A stretch of DNA of 64,000 bases from JAUVXJ01 sp034411995 (GTDB lineage Bacteria; Chloroflexota; Anaerolineae; UBA7937; B3-Chlor). The notes below the pieces were generated by a model. It saw only the letters and a list, made by a program, of their open reading frames with translations, was not told where the DNA came from and made no database searches. The translations under genes and the position numbers were made by a program. Positions 52,216 through 61,630 of the stretch are shown one piece after another. The stretch is taken from NCBI GenBank assembly GCA_034411995.1, contig DAOUME010000030.1, forward strand, positions 1-64,000. Direction: 5' to 3'. Numbering within the stretch: position 1 is the stretch's first letter; every line of letters starts with the position of its first letter.

Positions 52216-54387
52216 GTGCTCAAGCGTCATGCCGCAACACTCATCCTAGTCACACTGATTACCCTGGTCTCCGGCTGTGGCTCGGGCGAGCCTTCAGGGT
52301 CAGCGTTGGCGACAACGCCCACGCCACCGACGAGCACCCCCGTGCCATCCCCGACCACGGCCGGGCCAGCGGCCCCGACCGCCCCTCCGCCGGTCGCTGC
52401 CCGCAGCGCCGAGGGCTTGATCGCTTTCGTCTCCACCCGCGATGGCAACGGCGAAATCTATGTGATGAACGCCGACGGCAGCGACGAGCGACGGCTGACG
52501 AACTGGCGCCAGTGGGACGGCTATCCTGCCTGGTCACCCGATGGCCAACAAATCGCCTATTACAGCTATCTCGAGGATAAGGAGTGGGTGATCAAGGTAA
52601 TGGACGTGGATGGCGGCACCCCCCGCCAGTTGACCGACAGCGGCAGCTGTGACGCAGCGCCGTACTGGTCGCCCGATGGAACGCGGATCGCCTACACCTC
52701 GGCTGCTGATTGCACCGCTGAGCATCGTGAAATCTACGTCATGAACGCCGATGGCAGCGACCAGATAAACCTGACTCAGAACGCAGCGGACGATGTGGGC
52801 TCCTCTTGGTCCCCTGACGGCACCCAGCTTGTCTTTTCCTCGAACCGCGACGGCAACTACGAGCTCTATGTCATGGACGCCGACGGCGGCCATGTGCGCC
52901 GACTGACACACGACGCCGACGACGACCATGCGCCGGCATGGGCACCCGACGGAACCCAGATCGCCTTCTACTCTGAGCGCGATGGCGACGCGGAGATCTA
53001 TCTGATGGACGTGAACGGCGACGAAGATGGCTCGCGCCATCCGCGAAACCTGACCAACAATCCTACCGAAGACTGGTTCCCCCGTTGGTCGCCCGACGGC
53101 CGCCAGATCACCTTCAGTTCCAGGCGCGACGGGAACCTGGACATCTACGTGATGAACGCCGACGGCAGCGATGTCCGCCGGCTGACAGACAGCCCCCGGA
53201 AAGACTTCAACTCTGTCTGGCAACCTCAGCCGGTGAACGCTGAGGTGGATACCTGTGTGAAGACCTACCCCGGTGATCACAGATGGGCGGCGCTGGACGG
53301 GCTGGTCACGGATGACGGCGGTTACCTTCTCGTCGGAGCCAGCAACTACAGCCACCAGAACTCCGCGCTGGAGGACATTTACCTGGCGAAGACGGACTCT
53401 GCTGGCGAGATCGTCTGGTACAGGGTCTATGGCGGAGATGACTTCGATCAGGGGAAAGCGACGCTGGAGACCAGCGGCAGTTTCGTCATCCTGGGAGAGA
53501 CCGCGTCCATCGGCAGCGGTGATTGGGATATCTACCTGCTTCAGGTTGACCACGAGGGCAACGAGATCTGGCACCGCACCTTTGGCGGGCCGGGCAAAGA
53601 ACGGGCCAACGCCATCCGCCAGACCGCCGACGGGGGATATATCCTCGTCGGGGAGACAGCATCCTTTGGCGCCCAGGGCGCGGACCTCTACCTGGTCAAG
53701 ACCGATGACCTGGGAGGTGAGACCTGGTCGCGGACCTACGGCGGCGAGTACGACGAAGAAGGATACGATGTCCAGCAAACACCGGACGGCGGGTTTCTGG
53801 TCCTGTCCCAGGTCACGCACGGGGAAGGGGTCTATCAAGACCAGGACCCTGACGTGTACCTATTGCGGACCGACGGCTCGGGTAACGAGCTCTGGTCTCA
53901 AGTATGGGCAGGCCAGAACGTGGAAGGTGGACACGTCCTGCTGCCGGTGTCAGACGATGGGTACGTCATCGTGGGCATCGAAGGGACCGCGGGCAGCCAG
54001 TCGGACATTGACTTTCTGCTGGCCAAGATAGACGCTGCCGGAAATCAGATCTGGAAAAGGACACTGGGTGACCAGCACGCCCTGGATTATGGCACAGACG
54101 CCATCGAGCTCCCTGGTGAAGACTACCTGCTCGTCGGGATGTCCTCCCGGAGCGGCCGTGGCGCGATTCCACTGCTCAGAACTGACGCGGGCGGGGAGCT
54201 TCTCTGGACACGGATGCTGGTCGAGGCCCGGGGAAACAAGGTGGGGATGAGGCTATTGCCCACACCGGATGGAGGTTGCCTCATCGTCGGCTTAACAGAC
54301 GAGTTCGGCCGTGGGTTCGAGACGATCCTGATCAAGATCAATAGAGAAGGACTTGGACTGCCTGGGGCAGACAACCTTCAGCCCTAG
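52216..54387 (+). CDS. Lipoprotein with two different beta-propeller repeat arrays
   Basis: A lipoprotein signal (LILVTLITLVSGC) and a Thr/Pro linker lead into about six TolB/WD40-like (PD40) repeats, each with a core such as PAWSPDGQQIAYYS, EIYVMNADGSDERRLT and RDGN. From about residue 350 a second array begins, with units like DGGYILVGETASFG, DLYLVKTDDLGGETWSRTYG. These match a kelch/delta-60-like propeller seen in secreted proteins. AAGGAGG precedes the GTG start. It probably sits on the outer face as a binding or scaffold protein. No catalytic residues were identified. Confidence 0.88.
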   Translation: MLKRHAATLILVTLITLVSGCGSGEPSGSALATTPTPPTSTPVPSPTTAGPAAPTAPPPVAARSAEGLIAFVSTRDGNGEIYVMNADGSDERRLTNWRQWDGYPAWSPDGQQIAYYSYLEDKEWVIKVMDVDGGTPRQLTDSGSCDAAPYWSPDGTRIAYTSAADCTAEHREIYVMNADGSDQINLTQNAADDVGSSWSPDGTQLVFSSNRDGNYELYVMDADGGHVRRLTHDADDDHAPAWAPDGTQIAFYSERDGDAEIYLMDVNGDEDGSRHPRNLTNNPTEDWFPRWSPDGRQITFSSRRDGNLDIYVMNADGSDVRRLTDSPRKDFNSVWQPQPVNAEVDTCVKTYPGDHRWAALDGLVTDDGGYLLVGASNYSHQNSALEDIYLAKTDSAGEIVWYRVYGGDDFDQGKATLETSGSFVILGETASIGSGDWDIYLLQVDHEGNEIWHRTFGGPGKERANAIRQTADGGYILVGETASFGAQGADLYLVKTDDLGGETWSRTYGGEYDEEGYDVQQTPDGGFLVLSQVTHGEGVYQDQDPDVYLLRTDGSGNELWSQVWAGQNVEGGHVLLPVSDDGYVIVGIEGTAGSQSDIDFLLAKIDAAGNQIWKRTLGDQHALDYGTDAIELPGEDYLLVGMSSRSGRGAIPLLRTDAGGELLWTRMLVEARGNKVGMRLLPTPDGGCLIVGLTDEFGRGFETILIKINREGLGLPGADNLQP

Positions 54388-54553
54388 GGGCCTTCCGCTG
54401 ACAAGCCCCCGGGGTGGCTTGCGCCGTGTGGTTGGCGCAGAGCCTCGTAACGTCTTCGGCAAGCCAGCCTGCCTTCCTTCCGGGGTTGCCTACAGCGCGC
54501 ACTGTGACGCTACCGGACCGACTCAAAGGGCCGGGGCTTGCCCAAGATCACCA

Positions 54554-55168
54554 TCATCTCTCTTTAAGACGATCCGTTCGTTGGCCATACCGTTCCACCA
54601 GTGTGCGGCGGGACATCCACAACCGATACCGCTGCAGGCGCAAGAACCGTTTTCCTCCCAAGCTTCCAGGATTGAAGGTCCACATGAGCGCCCAGGAGTA
54701 TATGTTCTCCCAGAAGTGCGTGAACCGCCCCCAGCGCCCTGCCCGAGCGGTCAAGTTGACAACGTCGAAACCCAGCCGCGCCGGCAGACTGGCGAGCACC
54801 GGGGAATCATCCTTCTCCACAAACGCCATCTGCCCGCCAAGGGCCACGATGTCTTGCAGGTCTTGTGCCGCGAGATAAGCGGCCAGACTCCGCAGAGACT
54901 CGACCGCCAGGCGGTGGAACCTCACCGCCCACCTCAAATCCGGCCCCTCCAGCGGCATCCGCGGTAGGTGTTCATTCCACAAGTGCAGCTCGCATATCTT
55001 ATCCCCAGCTCGTATCTTCGTGCCGTCAGAGAGCTCGAAGTCCTTCGGGTAAGTGGTCAGGGCGATACGCAGGATGCACTCTTCGTCCTGGGTGAACTCT
55101 TGGACGCTCCCCTGGCGCTGCAACAGAAGATCCAGGCCCAGCACCATTGCCCGCAGCACGTCTGTCAT
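54554..55168 (-). CDS. YkoP-like protein
   Basis: The core LSDGTKIRAGDKICELHLWN followed by LRWAVRFHRLAVESLRSLAA matches the YkoP domain. The C-terminal half (GFDVVNLTARAGRWGRFTHF, then NIYSWALMWTFNPGSLGGKR) is conserved-looking and basic at the end. Function is unknown; in Bacillus ykoP lies near polysaccharide deacetylase and glycosyltransferase genes. It follows the small transporter by 21 bases, so the two are co-transcribed and probably cell-envelope related. Confidence 0.75.
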   Translation of the reverse strand: MTDVLRAMVLGLDLLLQRQGSVQEFTQDEECILRIALTTYPKDFELSDGTKIRAGDKICELHLWNEHLPRMPLEGPDLRWAVRFHRLAVESLRSLAAYLAAQDLQDIVALGGQMAFVEKDDSPVLASLPARLGFDVVNLTARAGRWGRFTHFWENIYSWALMWTFNPGSLGGKRFLRLQRYRLWMSRRTLVERYGQRTDRLKER

Positions 55169-55189
55169 CGTGACCTGCTCTGATTCTCC

Positions 55190-55531
55190 CTACCGGCCCA
55201 GGGAAACGATGAAGATCCCGCTGGTGATCAGCGCCACGCCAAACCATTGCCAGGCGGTGATCGCTTCGTGGAAGAAGAAGCGGGCTCCGAGAATCTCCAC
55301 CAAGGCGAAGCCAAAGCCGGCGGTGACGGCCCAGGCCAGATGCAGCGACACCAGGCGTAACAAGAAAGTGAAGGTGATGACCGACAGAAAACCTGCGCTG
55401 TTCCCCACCACCTGCCACCACAGGAAAGACTGCCATCCAGCGCTGTCAGCCGAGAGCTTGAAGCCGATATTGCTGGCCACGGTGAAGATCAGATTCGACA
55501 AAATGAGTCCGACAATGGATAGAGATCTCAC
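55190..55531 (-). CDS. Small four-helix transporter, SMR/EamA-like
   Basis: A 113-aa protein with four hydrophobic helices: LSIVGLILSNLIFTVASNIG, VVGNSAGFLSVITFTFLLRL, LHLAWAVTAGFGFALVEILG and WFGVALITSGIFIVSL. This is the plan of small multidrug resistance proteins and ArnE/ArnF-type lipid-linked sugar flippase subunits. The usual N-terminal glutamate of SMR drug pumps is not in the first helix, which favours a flippase-like role. The start is GTG 55531 with AAAGGAGG. Paired with YkoP. Confidence 0.8.
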   Translation of the reverse strand: MRSLSIVGLILSNLIFTVASNIGFKLSADSAGWQSFLWWQVVGNSAGFLSVITFTFLLRLVSLHLAWAVTAGFGFALVEILGARFFFHEAITAWQWFGVALITSGIFIVSLGR

Positions 55532-55879
55532 TCTCCCCGCCTCCTTTCGTTCGTCAGCGTCGCGCTCCGGTTGCGAAATGCTGCCCGCATTGTAGTCTCA
55601 GTGGCGTGCCAATGCCAGAGAGCCAAGAGCGAGCGCGCGGAAAGACGTCTCTCAGCGAGCTGGGTCGCGGGGGGCCGCTCAGGGCTAGCCCAACCTGGCG
55701 GTCCTCAGCCACCTCGCCGCTCAAAGGACCGCAGTGGCCCTCGCAGCTCCTCAGGCGATTTTCGTGGCCGCACCTCCAGCGAGATGCGTCGAAGACCCAT
55801 TGTGCGGCTTCTCTTGTTGAGCACGACGACGAATCACAGTGGACCTAGTCTGGACCCATCACGCTTGCATCTTAGAGCG
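55532..55879. other. Gap between the SMR-like gene and uxaA-type gene
   Basis: About 350 bases with no supported gene. No structured element recognised. Confidence 0.4.
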
Positions 55880-57418
55880 CTAGAGATCGAACCCTAGCCG
55901 CGCAATCGCGAAATCATGGTGTCCTGTGATCTCTGCCTTGGTGAGATGCCCATTGGCAACAGCGATGACCTGGCGAAAGATGCGCTGTCCCACGTCCTCT
56001 ATCATCTCCCGCCCATCCAGAACCGCTCCGCAGTCGACGTCGATGTGTTCCCGCAGGTGCTCATTAACCTCGCTATTGCTCGAAACCTTGATGACCGGCG
56101 ATATGGGGGACCCTGCGGGTGACCCTCTTCCGGTACTGAAGACCACGAGTTGGGCACCCCCTGCCACCATAGCCGTCACCGATGCAGGATCATACCCCGG
56201 CGTGTCCATGATCACGAGCCCAGTCTGAGTCGGCCGCACTGCGTAGGGGACGACTTCTCGGATCGGCGAGGTGCCTCCTTTTCGGATTGCTCCCAGAGAC
56301 TTCTCTTCGATGGTGGTTAGCCCCCCCGCCATGTTCCCCGGTGTTGGCTGAGCGCCGCGCAAGTCCGCTCCTGCGATGGCAGCCTGTCTCTCCCTCTGGG
56401 CCACGATCTGTAGAATACTCTCGCCAAGGACTTCGTTTGCCGCCCTTCTGACCAGCAGCTGTTCAGCTCCAATAAACTCTGGAGTCTCCGAGAGAATCAC
56501 CGTGCCCCCATAGGCCACTACCAGGTCACTCGCCAACCCGACTGCGGGATTGGCCGTGAGTCCCGAGAAGGAGTCTGACCCTCCGCACTCGGTACCCATG
56601 ATCACTTCGTGTAGATACACTGGCTGCCGCGGCTGCGACACCGCCTCCTGTATTTTCGCCTCGGCCCAGTCTACCGCTTTCTCCACCGTACGCCCGGTTC
56701 CTCCTTCCCCCTGCACCGTCAAGTGAAGCACGGCCTTACCACGGCTCGAGACCTGCTCATGCAACTCTTGCGCCGGTATGGTCTCACACCCTAGACTGAC
56801 CAGTACCACGGCGGCCACATTGGGGTGCGTGGCAAAGCCCAGGAGGACTCTCTTGGTCTGTTCCAGGTCGGCGCCGAGCTGCGTGCACCCATACGGATGA
56901 GTGATCGTCACCGCACCGTCCAGGAGACGGCCGATCCTGCTAGCCGTAGTGTTCGCACAACTGACAGTGGGCAGGATCAAGACATGGTTGCGAATCCCCA
57001 CGGTTCCATCGGGTCTTCGATATCCCATCACCGTCAGGGACTTGGGCATGTCAGCCAGAGGTGAGGGTCGGTCAGGGCCAACGATGGCGGGCGAGAAACC
57101 ACTGTCGCTGGCTGGTAGCAGGGGATACTCTTGGCCCACATTTCCAGCATCGGTCACTGAGTGATACGACTGCACGTTGTGAATGTGTGTGTGAGAGCCT
57201 TTTTCGATGGGGGAAGTGGCTCGCCCTATAGGCGCGCCATACTTGATGATAGGGTCCCGGACCTTCAGGGAGCACAGCGCCAGCTTGTGTCCCAAGGGAA
57301 TAGCGTCGTTTAACATGATGACTTCGTCATCAACCCTTACCTCGGTCCCTGCCGTCAGATCGCGCAGGGCAGTGGCCACATTGTCCCCAGGGTCCAGTCT
57401 GACGACATCACGCTCCAT
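55880..57418 (-). CDS. UxaA family hydro-lyase (altronate dehydratase-like) with N-terminal SAF domain
   Basis: The N-terminal SAF domain runs from MERDVVRLDPGDNVATALRD to SHTHIHNVQS. The UxaA catalytic region begins RRPDGTVGIRNHVLILPTVS and has YGCTQLGADLEQTKRVLLGF, VLVSLGCETIP, EVIMGTECGGSDSFSGLTAN and VIMDTPGYDPASVTAMVAGG. Conserved cysteines suit the iron-dependent dehydratase type. Many proteins fuse the two parts as here. Substrates are sugar acids such as altronate, galactarate or sulfolactate. ATG 57418 has GGGAGG; a GTG six bases upstream is an alternative. Confidence 0.9.
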   Translation of the reverse strand: MERDVVRLDPGDNVATALRDLTAGTEVRVDDEVIMLNDAIPLGHKLALCSLKVRDPIIKYGAPIGRATSPIEKGSHTHIHNVQSYHSVTDAGNVGQEYPLLPASDSGFSPAIVGPDRPSPLADMPKSLTVMGYRRPDGTVGIRNHVLILPTVSCANTTASRIGRLLDGAVTITHPYGCTQLGADLEQTKRVLLGFATHPNVAAVVLVSLGCETIPAQELHEQVSSRGKAVLHLTVQGEGGTGRTVEKAVDWAEAKIQEAVSQPRQPVYLHEVIMGTECGGSDSFSGLTANPAVGLASDLVVAYGGTVILSETPEFIGAEQLLVRRAANEVLGESILQIVAQRERQAAIAGADLRGAQPTPGNMAGGLTTIEEKSLGAIRKGGTSPIREVVPYAVRPTQTGLVIMDTPGYDPASVTAMVAGGAQLVVFSTGRGSPAGSPISPVIKVSSNSEVNEHLREHIDVDCGAVLDGREMIEDVGQRIFRQVIAVANGHLTKAEITGHHDFAIARLGFDL

Positions 57419-57958
57419 ACACACCTCCCGTTACGGGTTGTTACCCGGCATGGATTCTACTGAAAGGACCACGAGTTTCCACCAGCCGCAGCTCCGGTGA
57501 TCTCGTTCACGATTCCCCGTAGGGGGAATCTGCTTGCCCCCAGACGATTGCTGAACAGAGCAGTTCACAGGCAGGCTCGCTAACGGCAGCGTTCGGCCGA
57601 CGTGACGCCACTCTCCAGGCAAATGACGGCCCCGCGGCCGTGCAAGATCCTGTAGCACATCCAGATGCCGCCGGCAGCGTGCCAATCTTAGCCCACTCCT
57701 GCGACGTGTGCTACCGCTTACCTCATGCCACAAGAGCGCTCCAGGGCGATTGGTGGTTGCGCGGAGTGATCGGCGATGATAGTCTTAGTGCCGGCGAGCT
57801 GACGCTGCGTTTGTGCCTGCGCGGTTGCTCGCCGACTTATTGATGGGCCGGCCACCTTTGGCCTCCGCTGAGTGGAAGACTCAGCAACCGGTAACGGAGG
57901 CATCGCCATTCGTGAGGCAGCGAACGAATTCTAAGACAGAGAGGAGCAAGCCAAGAAC
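57419..57958. other. Divergent intergenic region holding a structured element
   Basis: About 540 bases between the UxaA-type gene and the flavin reductase gene. Only the folded element at 57845-57901 stands out. It must hold promoters for both directions, but none was convincing by eye. Confidence 0.5.
57845..57901 (+). ncRNA. Candidate structured RNA leader, possibly riboswitch-like
   Basis: An outer stem GCCTCCG (57861-57867) with CGGAGGC (57895-57901) encloses a perfect hairpin CTGAGT-GGAAG-ACTCAG (57868-57884) and an unpaired CAACCGGTAA segment. In front lies GGGCCGGCCACCTTTGGCC, whose CCGG could pair with the CCGG of the loop segment as a pseudoknot. The CTTTGGCC block recalls the molybdenum-cofactor (Moco) leader motif as I remember it from moaA, but I cannot confirm this. 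It ends 57 bases before the flavin reductase start. Confidence 0.4.
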
Positions 57959-58531
57959 ATGAAGAAGGTCGACCTGGGGCCAGGGCCGTTCCTGTATCCC
58001 AAGCCAGCTACGCTCGTGGGATCCGACGTACAGGGCAGGCCCAACTACTGCGTGGCCGCTTGTGTAGGGATCGTGAACATGGAACCCCCCACGCTCGCGG
58101 TATCGCTGAACAAGACTCACTACACGACCATGGGGATCAGAGATCACGGCACGTTCAGCATCAATACGCCATCTGCGGACATGATGGAAATCACCGACTA
58201 CTGCGGACTTGTTTCCGGCCACAAAGTGGACAAATCCGACATATTCGACAGCTTCTATGGCCAGACCGGTACCGCACCTATGATCAGAGAATGTCCGCTC
58301 AATCTGGAGTGTAAGGTGGTCCAGACCCTGGAGTTTCCCGGCGAAGTGGCGTTCGTAGGCAAGATTGTGGCGGCGTACGTCGACGAGGCGTGTCTGACGG
58401 ATGGCAAGCCCGACATCAAGAAGCTAGATCCTCTGCTGTTCTCGTATGGCGACAACCGCTACCTGCGCGTGGGCGAGCGCATTGGCCGAGCGTGGAGCGT
58501 AGGGAAACGGCTGATCCACAAGGAGCGATAG
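57959..58531 (+). CDS. Flavin reductase-like FMN-binding protein
   Basis: The 190-aa protein has the split-barrel flavin reductase pattern: FLYPKPATLVGSDVQGRPNY, PPTLAVSLNKTHYTTMGIRD, HGTFSINTPSADMMEITDYC and GLVSGHKVDKSDIF. Related anaerobe proteins bind FMN and may reduce small molecules or oxygen. GAGGAG precedes the ATG. One base separates it from the dehydrogenase gene, so they form an operon behind the folded leader. Confidence 0.88.
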   Translation: MKKVDLGPGPFLYPKPATLVGSDVQGRPNYCVAACVGIVNMEPPTLAVSLNKTHYTTMGIRDHGTFSINTPSADMMEITDYCGLVSGHKVDKSDIFDSFYGQTGTAPMIRECPLNLECKVVQTLEFPGEVAFVGKIVAAYVDEACLTDGKPDIKKLDPLLFSYGDNRYLRVGERIGRAWSVGKRLIHKER

Positions 58532-58532
58532 A

Positions 58533-59810
58533 ATGGCATCATATCTCAAGAGCTCAAGGCCCAGGCCTCTGCAGGATCTAAGCAAGGTCTCCGAGACTGT
58601 AGCAGAGATCCTCGAACGCGTTCGCAGTGAAGGCGAGGAAGCTGTGCGTTACTACTCCCGCAAGTTCGACGATTGGGACCCGCCCAGCTTCCGAGTATCC
58701 GAGAAGAAGATCAGGGAGGCGCGTGAGAAGCTGTCACCCGTCGCGCGGCAGGATATCGACTTCTGCCAGGAGCAGATCCGCAACTTCGCAAGAAAGCAAA
58801 GGGAGGCGATTTTCGAATTCGAGATCGAAACCCTCCCCGGTGTGCACCTGGGACAGAGGATCATACCTGTTGCGGACAGTGGCTCTTATGTGCCAGGTGG
58901 CCGTTATCCGCTCTTGGCTTCGGCCCACATGACCATCATCACACCGAAAGTGGCCGGCGTGGAGCGTGTCATAGCGTGCACGCCGCCCGTTGGGGGTGAG
59001 GGGATTCACCCGGGCACTCTATACTCCATGGTGGCCGCCGGAGCTGACGAAGTGTATTGCGTGGGAGGTGTACAGGCGCTGGCCGCGATGGCCTTCGGAA
59101 TGGAGGGCCTTGAGCCTGTCGACATGATCGTGGGCGCGGGTAACGTATACGTGGCCGAGGCCAAGCGTCAACTCTTCGGGCAGGTGGGAATCGACCTGCT
59201 GGCTGGTCCGACGGAGATTCTCGTGCTCGTGGACGATACTGCGGACCCCTCAGTGGTGGCTGCGGACATCTTGGGACAGGCGGAGCACGATCCCAACTCA
59301 CGACAGGCGCTGGTGTCTCTGTCCCACGAGGTAGCCCAGCAGACCATGGACGAGATCGAGCACCAACTCGTGAGCCTGCCGACCCGGCAAGTGGCCGAGC
59401 TCTCATGGAGGGAAAACGGAGAAGTCATGATCGTCAGCTCGCCTGAGGAGGCGGTCGAGGTATGCGATGACTGGGCGCCGGAGCATCTGGAAATCCAGAC
59501 GCGTGACTGGCGATACTATCTTGAGAATCTGCGCAACTACGGCTCTCTCTTTCTGGGCGAAGAGACGACCGTAGCCTACGGGGACAAGTCCATCGGCACG
59601 AACCATGTCCTGCCCACGATGCGAGCGGCCCGATACACTGGAGGGCTCTATGTGGGCAAGTTCCTGAAGGTGGTTACCTATCAGTATGCGACTCGTGAGG
59701 CCTCTGCTGGACTGGCAGGCATCTGCGAACGAGCGTGCAACTACGAGAACATGGTCGCCCACGGTATCTCGTGCAGAGTGCGGGCGGAGAAATACGCTAC
59801 CGACTCCTGA
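58533..59810 (+). CDS. Histidinol dehydrogenase family enzyme, probably catabolic
   Basis: HisD-fold blocks: GSYVPGGRYPLLASAHMTII, PVDMIVGAGNVYVAEAKRQL and GQVGIDLLAGPTEILVLVDD. The zinc ligands are in place: Gln and His in DILGQAEHDP, Asp and His in GDKSIGTNHVLPT and MVAHGISCRVR. WAPEHLEIQT holds the catalytic Glu-His. All residues for an NAD-dependent alcohol-to-acid oxidation are conserved. With no other his gene nearby and a flavin reductase partner, it is likelier a HpsN/sulfopropanediol-type or other diol dehydrogenase than a histidine-biosynthesis enzyme. Confidence 0.9.
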   Translation: MASYLKSSRPRPLQDLSKVSETVAEILERVRSEGEEAVRYYSRKFDDWDPPSFRVSEKKIREAREKLSPVARQDIDFCQEQIRNFARKQREAIFEFEIETLPGVHLGQRIIPVADSGSYVPGGRYPLLASAHMTIITPKVAGVERVIACTPPVGGEGIHPGTLYSMVAAGADEVYCVGGVQALAAMAFGMEGLEPVDMIVGAGNVYVAEAKRQLFGQVGIDLLAGPTEILVLVDDTADPSVVAADILGQAEHDPNSRQALVSLSHEVAQQTMDEIEHQLVSLPTRQVAELSWRENGEVMIVSSPEEAVEVCDDWAPEHLEIQTRDWRYYLENLRNYGSLFLGEETTVAYGDKSIGTNHVLPTMRAARYTGGLYVGKFLKVVTYQYATREASAGLAGICERACNYENMVAHGISCRVRAEKYATDS

Positions 59811-60055
59811 CCCCTGTTAGACAAACCGTCCGTGAGAAGCTCAGGTCGCTTCTGTGACCTGTTCCATCAGGGTCAGTCGTGGCGGTGGGAATTCTGTAGC
59901 AGGGCCCTGATCTGACCCCAGGTTGTCAACGCACATGAGACCCCCTGGCAAGTTGGTTGACGTCACATGACGCAGCCGGGCGGTGTAAGGCGGCAGAGTT
60001 GAATCAGGTGGCGCGCAGTGACGAGGGCGACACGATGCGCTGTGCGGAGGATTCC

Positions 60056-60604
60056 ATGGTGAACGCAGTCAAAGGAGTTGTGGTCTATCATAGCCAGTTC
60101 GGGCACACGGAGAAACTAGCCTACGCCATTGCCGAAGGGGCCAGGGAAGTGGAGGGCACAACCGTGCGCGTGGTGTCAGTCGGTGATGCCTCGCACGCGG
60201 ATCTCCTCGAAGCAGACTTGATCTTCTGGGGCTCCCCCAACCATTTTGGCAACATGAGTCTCCCCATGAAGAGATTCGTGGACGGCACCGTGGCTCTGTT
60301 TGACGAGGGTAAGCTGTCTGGCAAGGTTGGCTCCGTCTTCACCTGCAGCGAGGCTCTGCACGGAGACCAGGAATACGCCCTCTGGTCACTGCTGCTTCCC
60401 ATGCTCCAGCACGGGATGGTGGTGGTTGGGCTTGATCCCAGGGAACCTGCCAATGACAAGTTCGGGTATCACTTCGGTGTGGGTGCCAGCTCCCTCGGGC
60501 GCGAGGCAGCTGAGAAACCGGACGTGGAAGAACTAGCTGTCGCCCGGGCTATGGGTCGCCGCGCTGCAAGTCTGGCCCAACGCTTGATGAGAGGGCGGGA
60601 GTAA
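60056..60604 (+). CDS. Flavodoxin-like NAD(P)H:quinone oxidoreductase (WrbA/ArsH-like)
   Basis: The flavodoxin fold starts KGVVVYHSQFGHTEKLAYAI with the FMN phosphate loop, followed by LLEADLIFWGSPNHFGNMSL and PMKRFVDGTVALFDEGKLSG, then GSVFTCSEALHGDQEY, as in WrbA. ATG 60056 is chosen for GGAGG five bases upstream. At 182 aa it is slightly short for WrbA (about 200). It probably acts in two-electron quinone reduction; the role in this neighbourhood is unclear. Confidence 0.85.
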   Translation: MVNAVKGVVVYHSQFGHTEKLAYAIAEGAREVEGTTVRVVSVGDASHADLLEADLIFWGSPNHFGNMSLPMKRFVDGTVALFDEGKLSGKVGSVFTCSEALHGDQEYALWSLLLPMLQHGMVVVGLDPREPANDKFGYHFGVGASSLGREAAEKPDVEELAVARAMGRRAASLAQRLMRGRE

Positions 60605-60838
60605 CCCTAGCTGCCCGACCAGCTTGAACACGCACTGAGGACAGTCAGCGCGAAGCGCTCTGCTGCCCGCCATGCCAGCGGAGTGAACAGCTCCGCATGA
60701 GGGGTAGAGGCTTGGCGTTCCCGATTCGCTGCTCGACGCCCGAGGCCCACCAGCCGACGATGCGCGCGGAGGCACCGACAACGTCGGCCGAGGTGTCGGT
60801 CTAGGTGCTGCCGGCAGCGGCAGTTGAAGCTAGACCTC

Positions 60839-61612
60839 TCAGTCCCACCTATAGCCCGCCGTCGCCCCTCCGTCGACCACCAAGGCCGCTCCGTTCATGA
60901 AAGATGACGAATCGGTAGCCAGGAAGAGAACCGCCTTAGCTATCTCCTGGGGGGTCCCAATGTATCTAAGCGGGTATGGCGCACCGTATCCAGAGGATTC
61001 CTCCACTCGCAGCTTCATCTGCTCCAGCTCACCTTCGAGCATGGGCGTATCCACAGCCCCGGGACAGATACAGTTGACCCGGATTCCCTGGGAGGCGTGG
61101 TCTATGGCCATGGCTCTGGTGAGCAGCACCGCGCCTCCCTTGGAGGCGCAGTAAGCAGCCGCTGAATCACCACCTACGAGTCCGAAGTTTGAGGCGTTGT
61201 TGATGATGACACCGCCCCCACGGGCGATCATTCCTGGAAGAACGAACTTCGACATGAAATAGATACCCTTGAGATTAGTGTCGAGCGTGAGGTCCCATTC
61301 CTCTTCGGTGCATTCGAGAACTGTGCCGGAGTAGGACACGCCGGCGTTATTGAAGAGGATGTCCACGGGGCCGAGAGTCTGGATCGTCTCCCCCACTGCA
61401 CGACGACAGTCCTCGGCGGAGCACACGTCCGCGCTAATGAATATGGCGGTTCCTCCCTCCTCCTCGACGCTGGCTACCACCTGCTTCCCTCGTAGCTTGT
61501 TCCTCCCCGTCAGAGCCACTCTGGCTCCCTCTCGTGCAAACAGCGCCGCCGTCTCACGCCCAATACCAGAGGTGCCTCCGGTGATCAGCGCGACCTTGTT
61601 CTGCAAACGCAT
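60839..61612 (-). CDS. Short-chain dehydrogenase/reductase (SDR)
   Basis: A classical SDR: NKVALITGGTSGIGRETAAL, DILFNNAGVSYSGTVLECT, IINNASNFG with catalytic YCASKGG, and VNCICPGAVDTPMLEGELEQ. The arginine after the second strand (LTGRNKLRG) suggests NADP or broad cofactor use. ATG 61612 is preferred over TTG 61618. It ends the reverse-strand run that comes in with gcvPB and the AcoX-like gene, 19 bases after the latter. Confidence 0.92.
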   Translation of the reverse strand: MRLQNKVALITGGTSGIGRETAALFAREGARVALTGRNKLRGKQVVASVEEEGGTAIFISADVCSAEDCRRAVGETIQTLGPVDILFNNAGVSYSGTVLECTEEEWDLTLDTNLKGIYFMSKFVLPGMIARGGGVIINNASNFGLVGGDSAAAYCASKGGAVLLTRAMAIDHASQGIRVNCICPGAVDTPMLEGELEQMKLRVEESSGYGAPYPLRYIGTPQEIAKAVLFLATDSSSFMNGAALVVDGGATAGYRWD

Positions 61613-61630
61613 AGACAAGCTGCCTCCCCC

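Noticed and set aside
52534..53838. 434-codon reverse-strand frame opposite the propeller lipoprotein
   Set aside because: The repeats in it mirror the codons of the forward repeats; no ribosome binding site or family.
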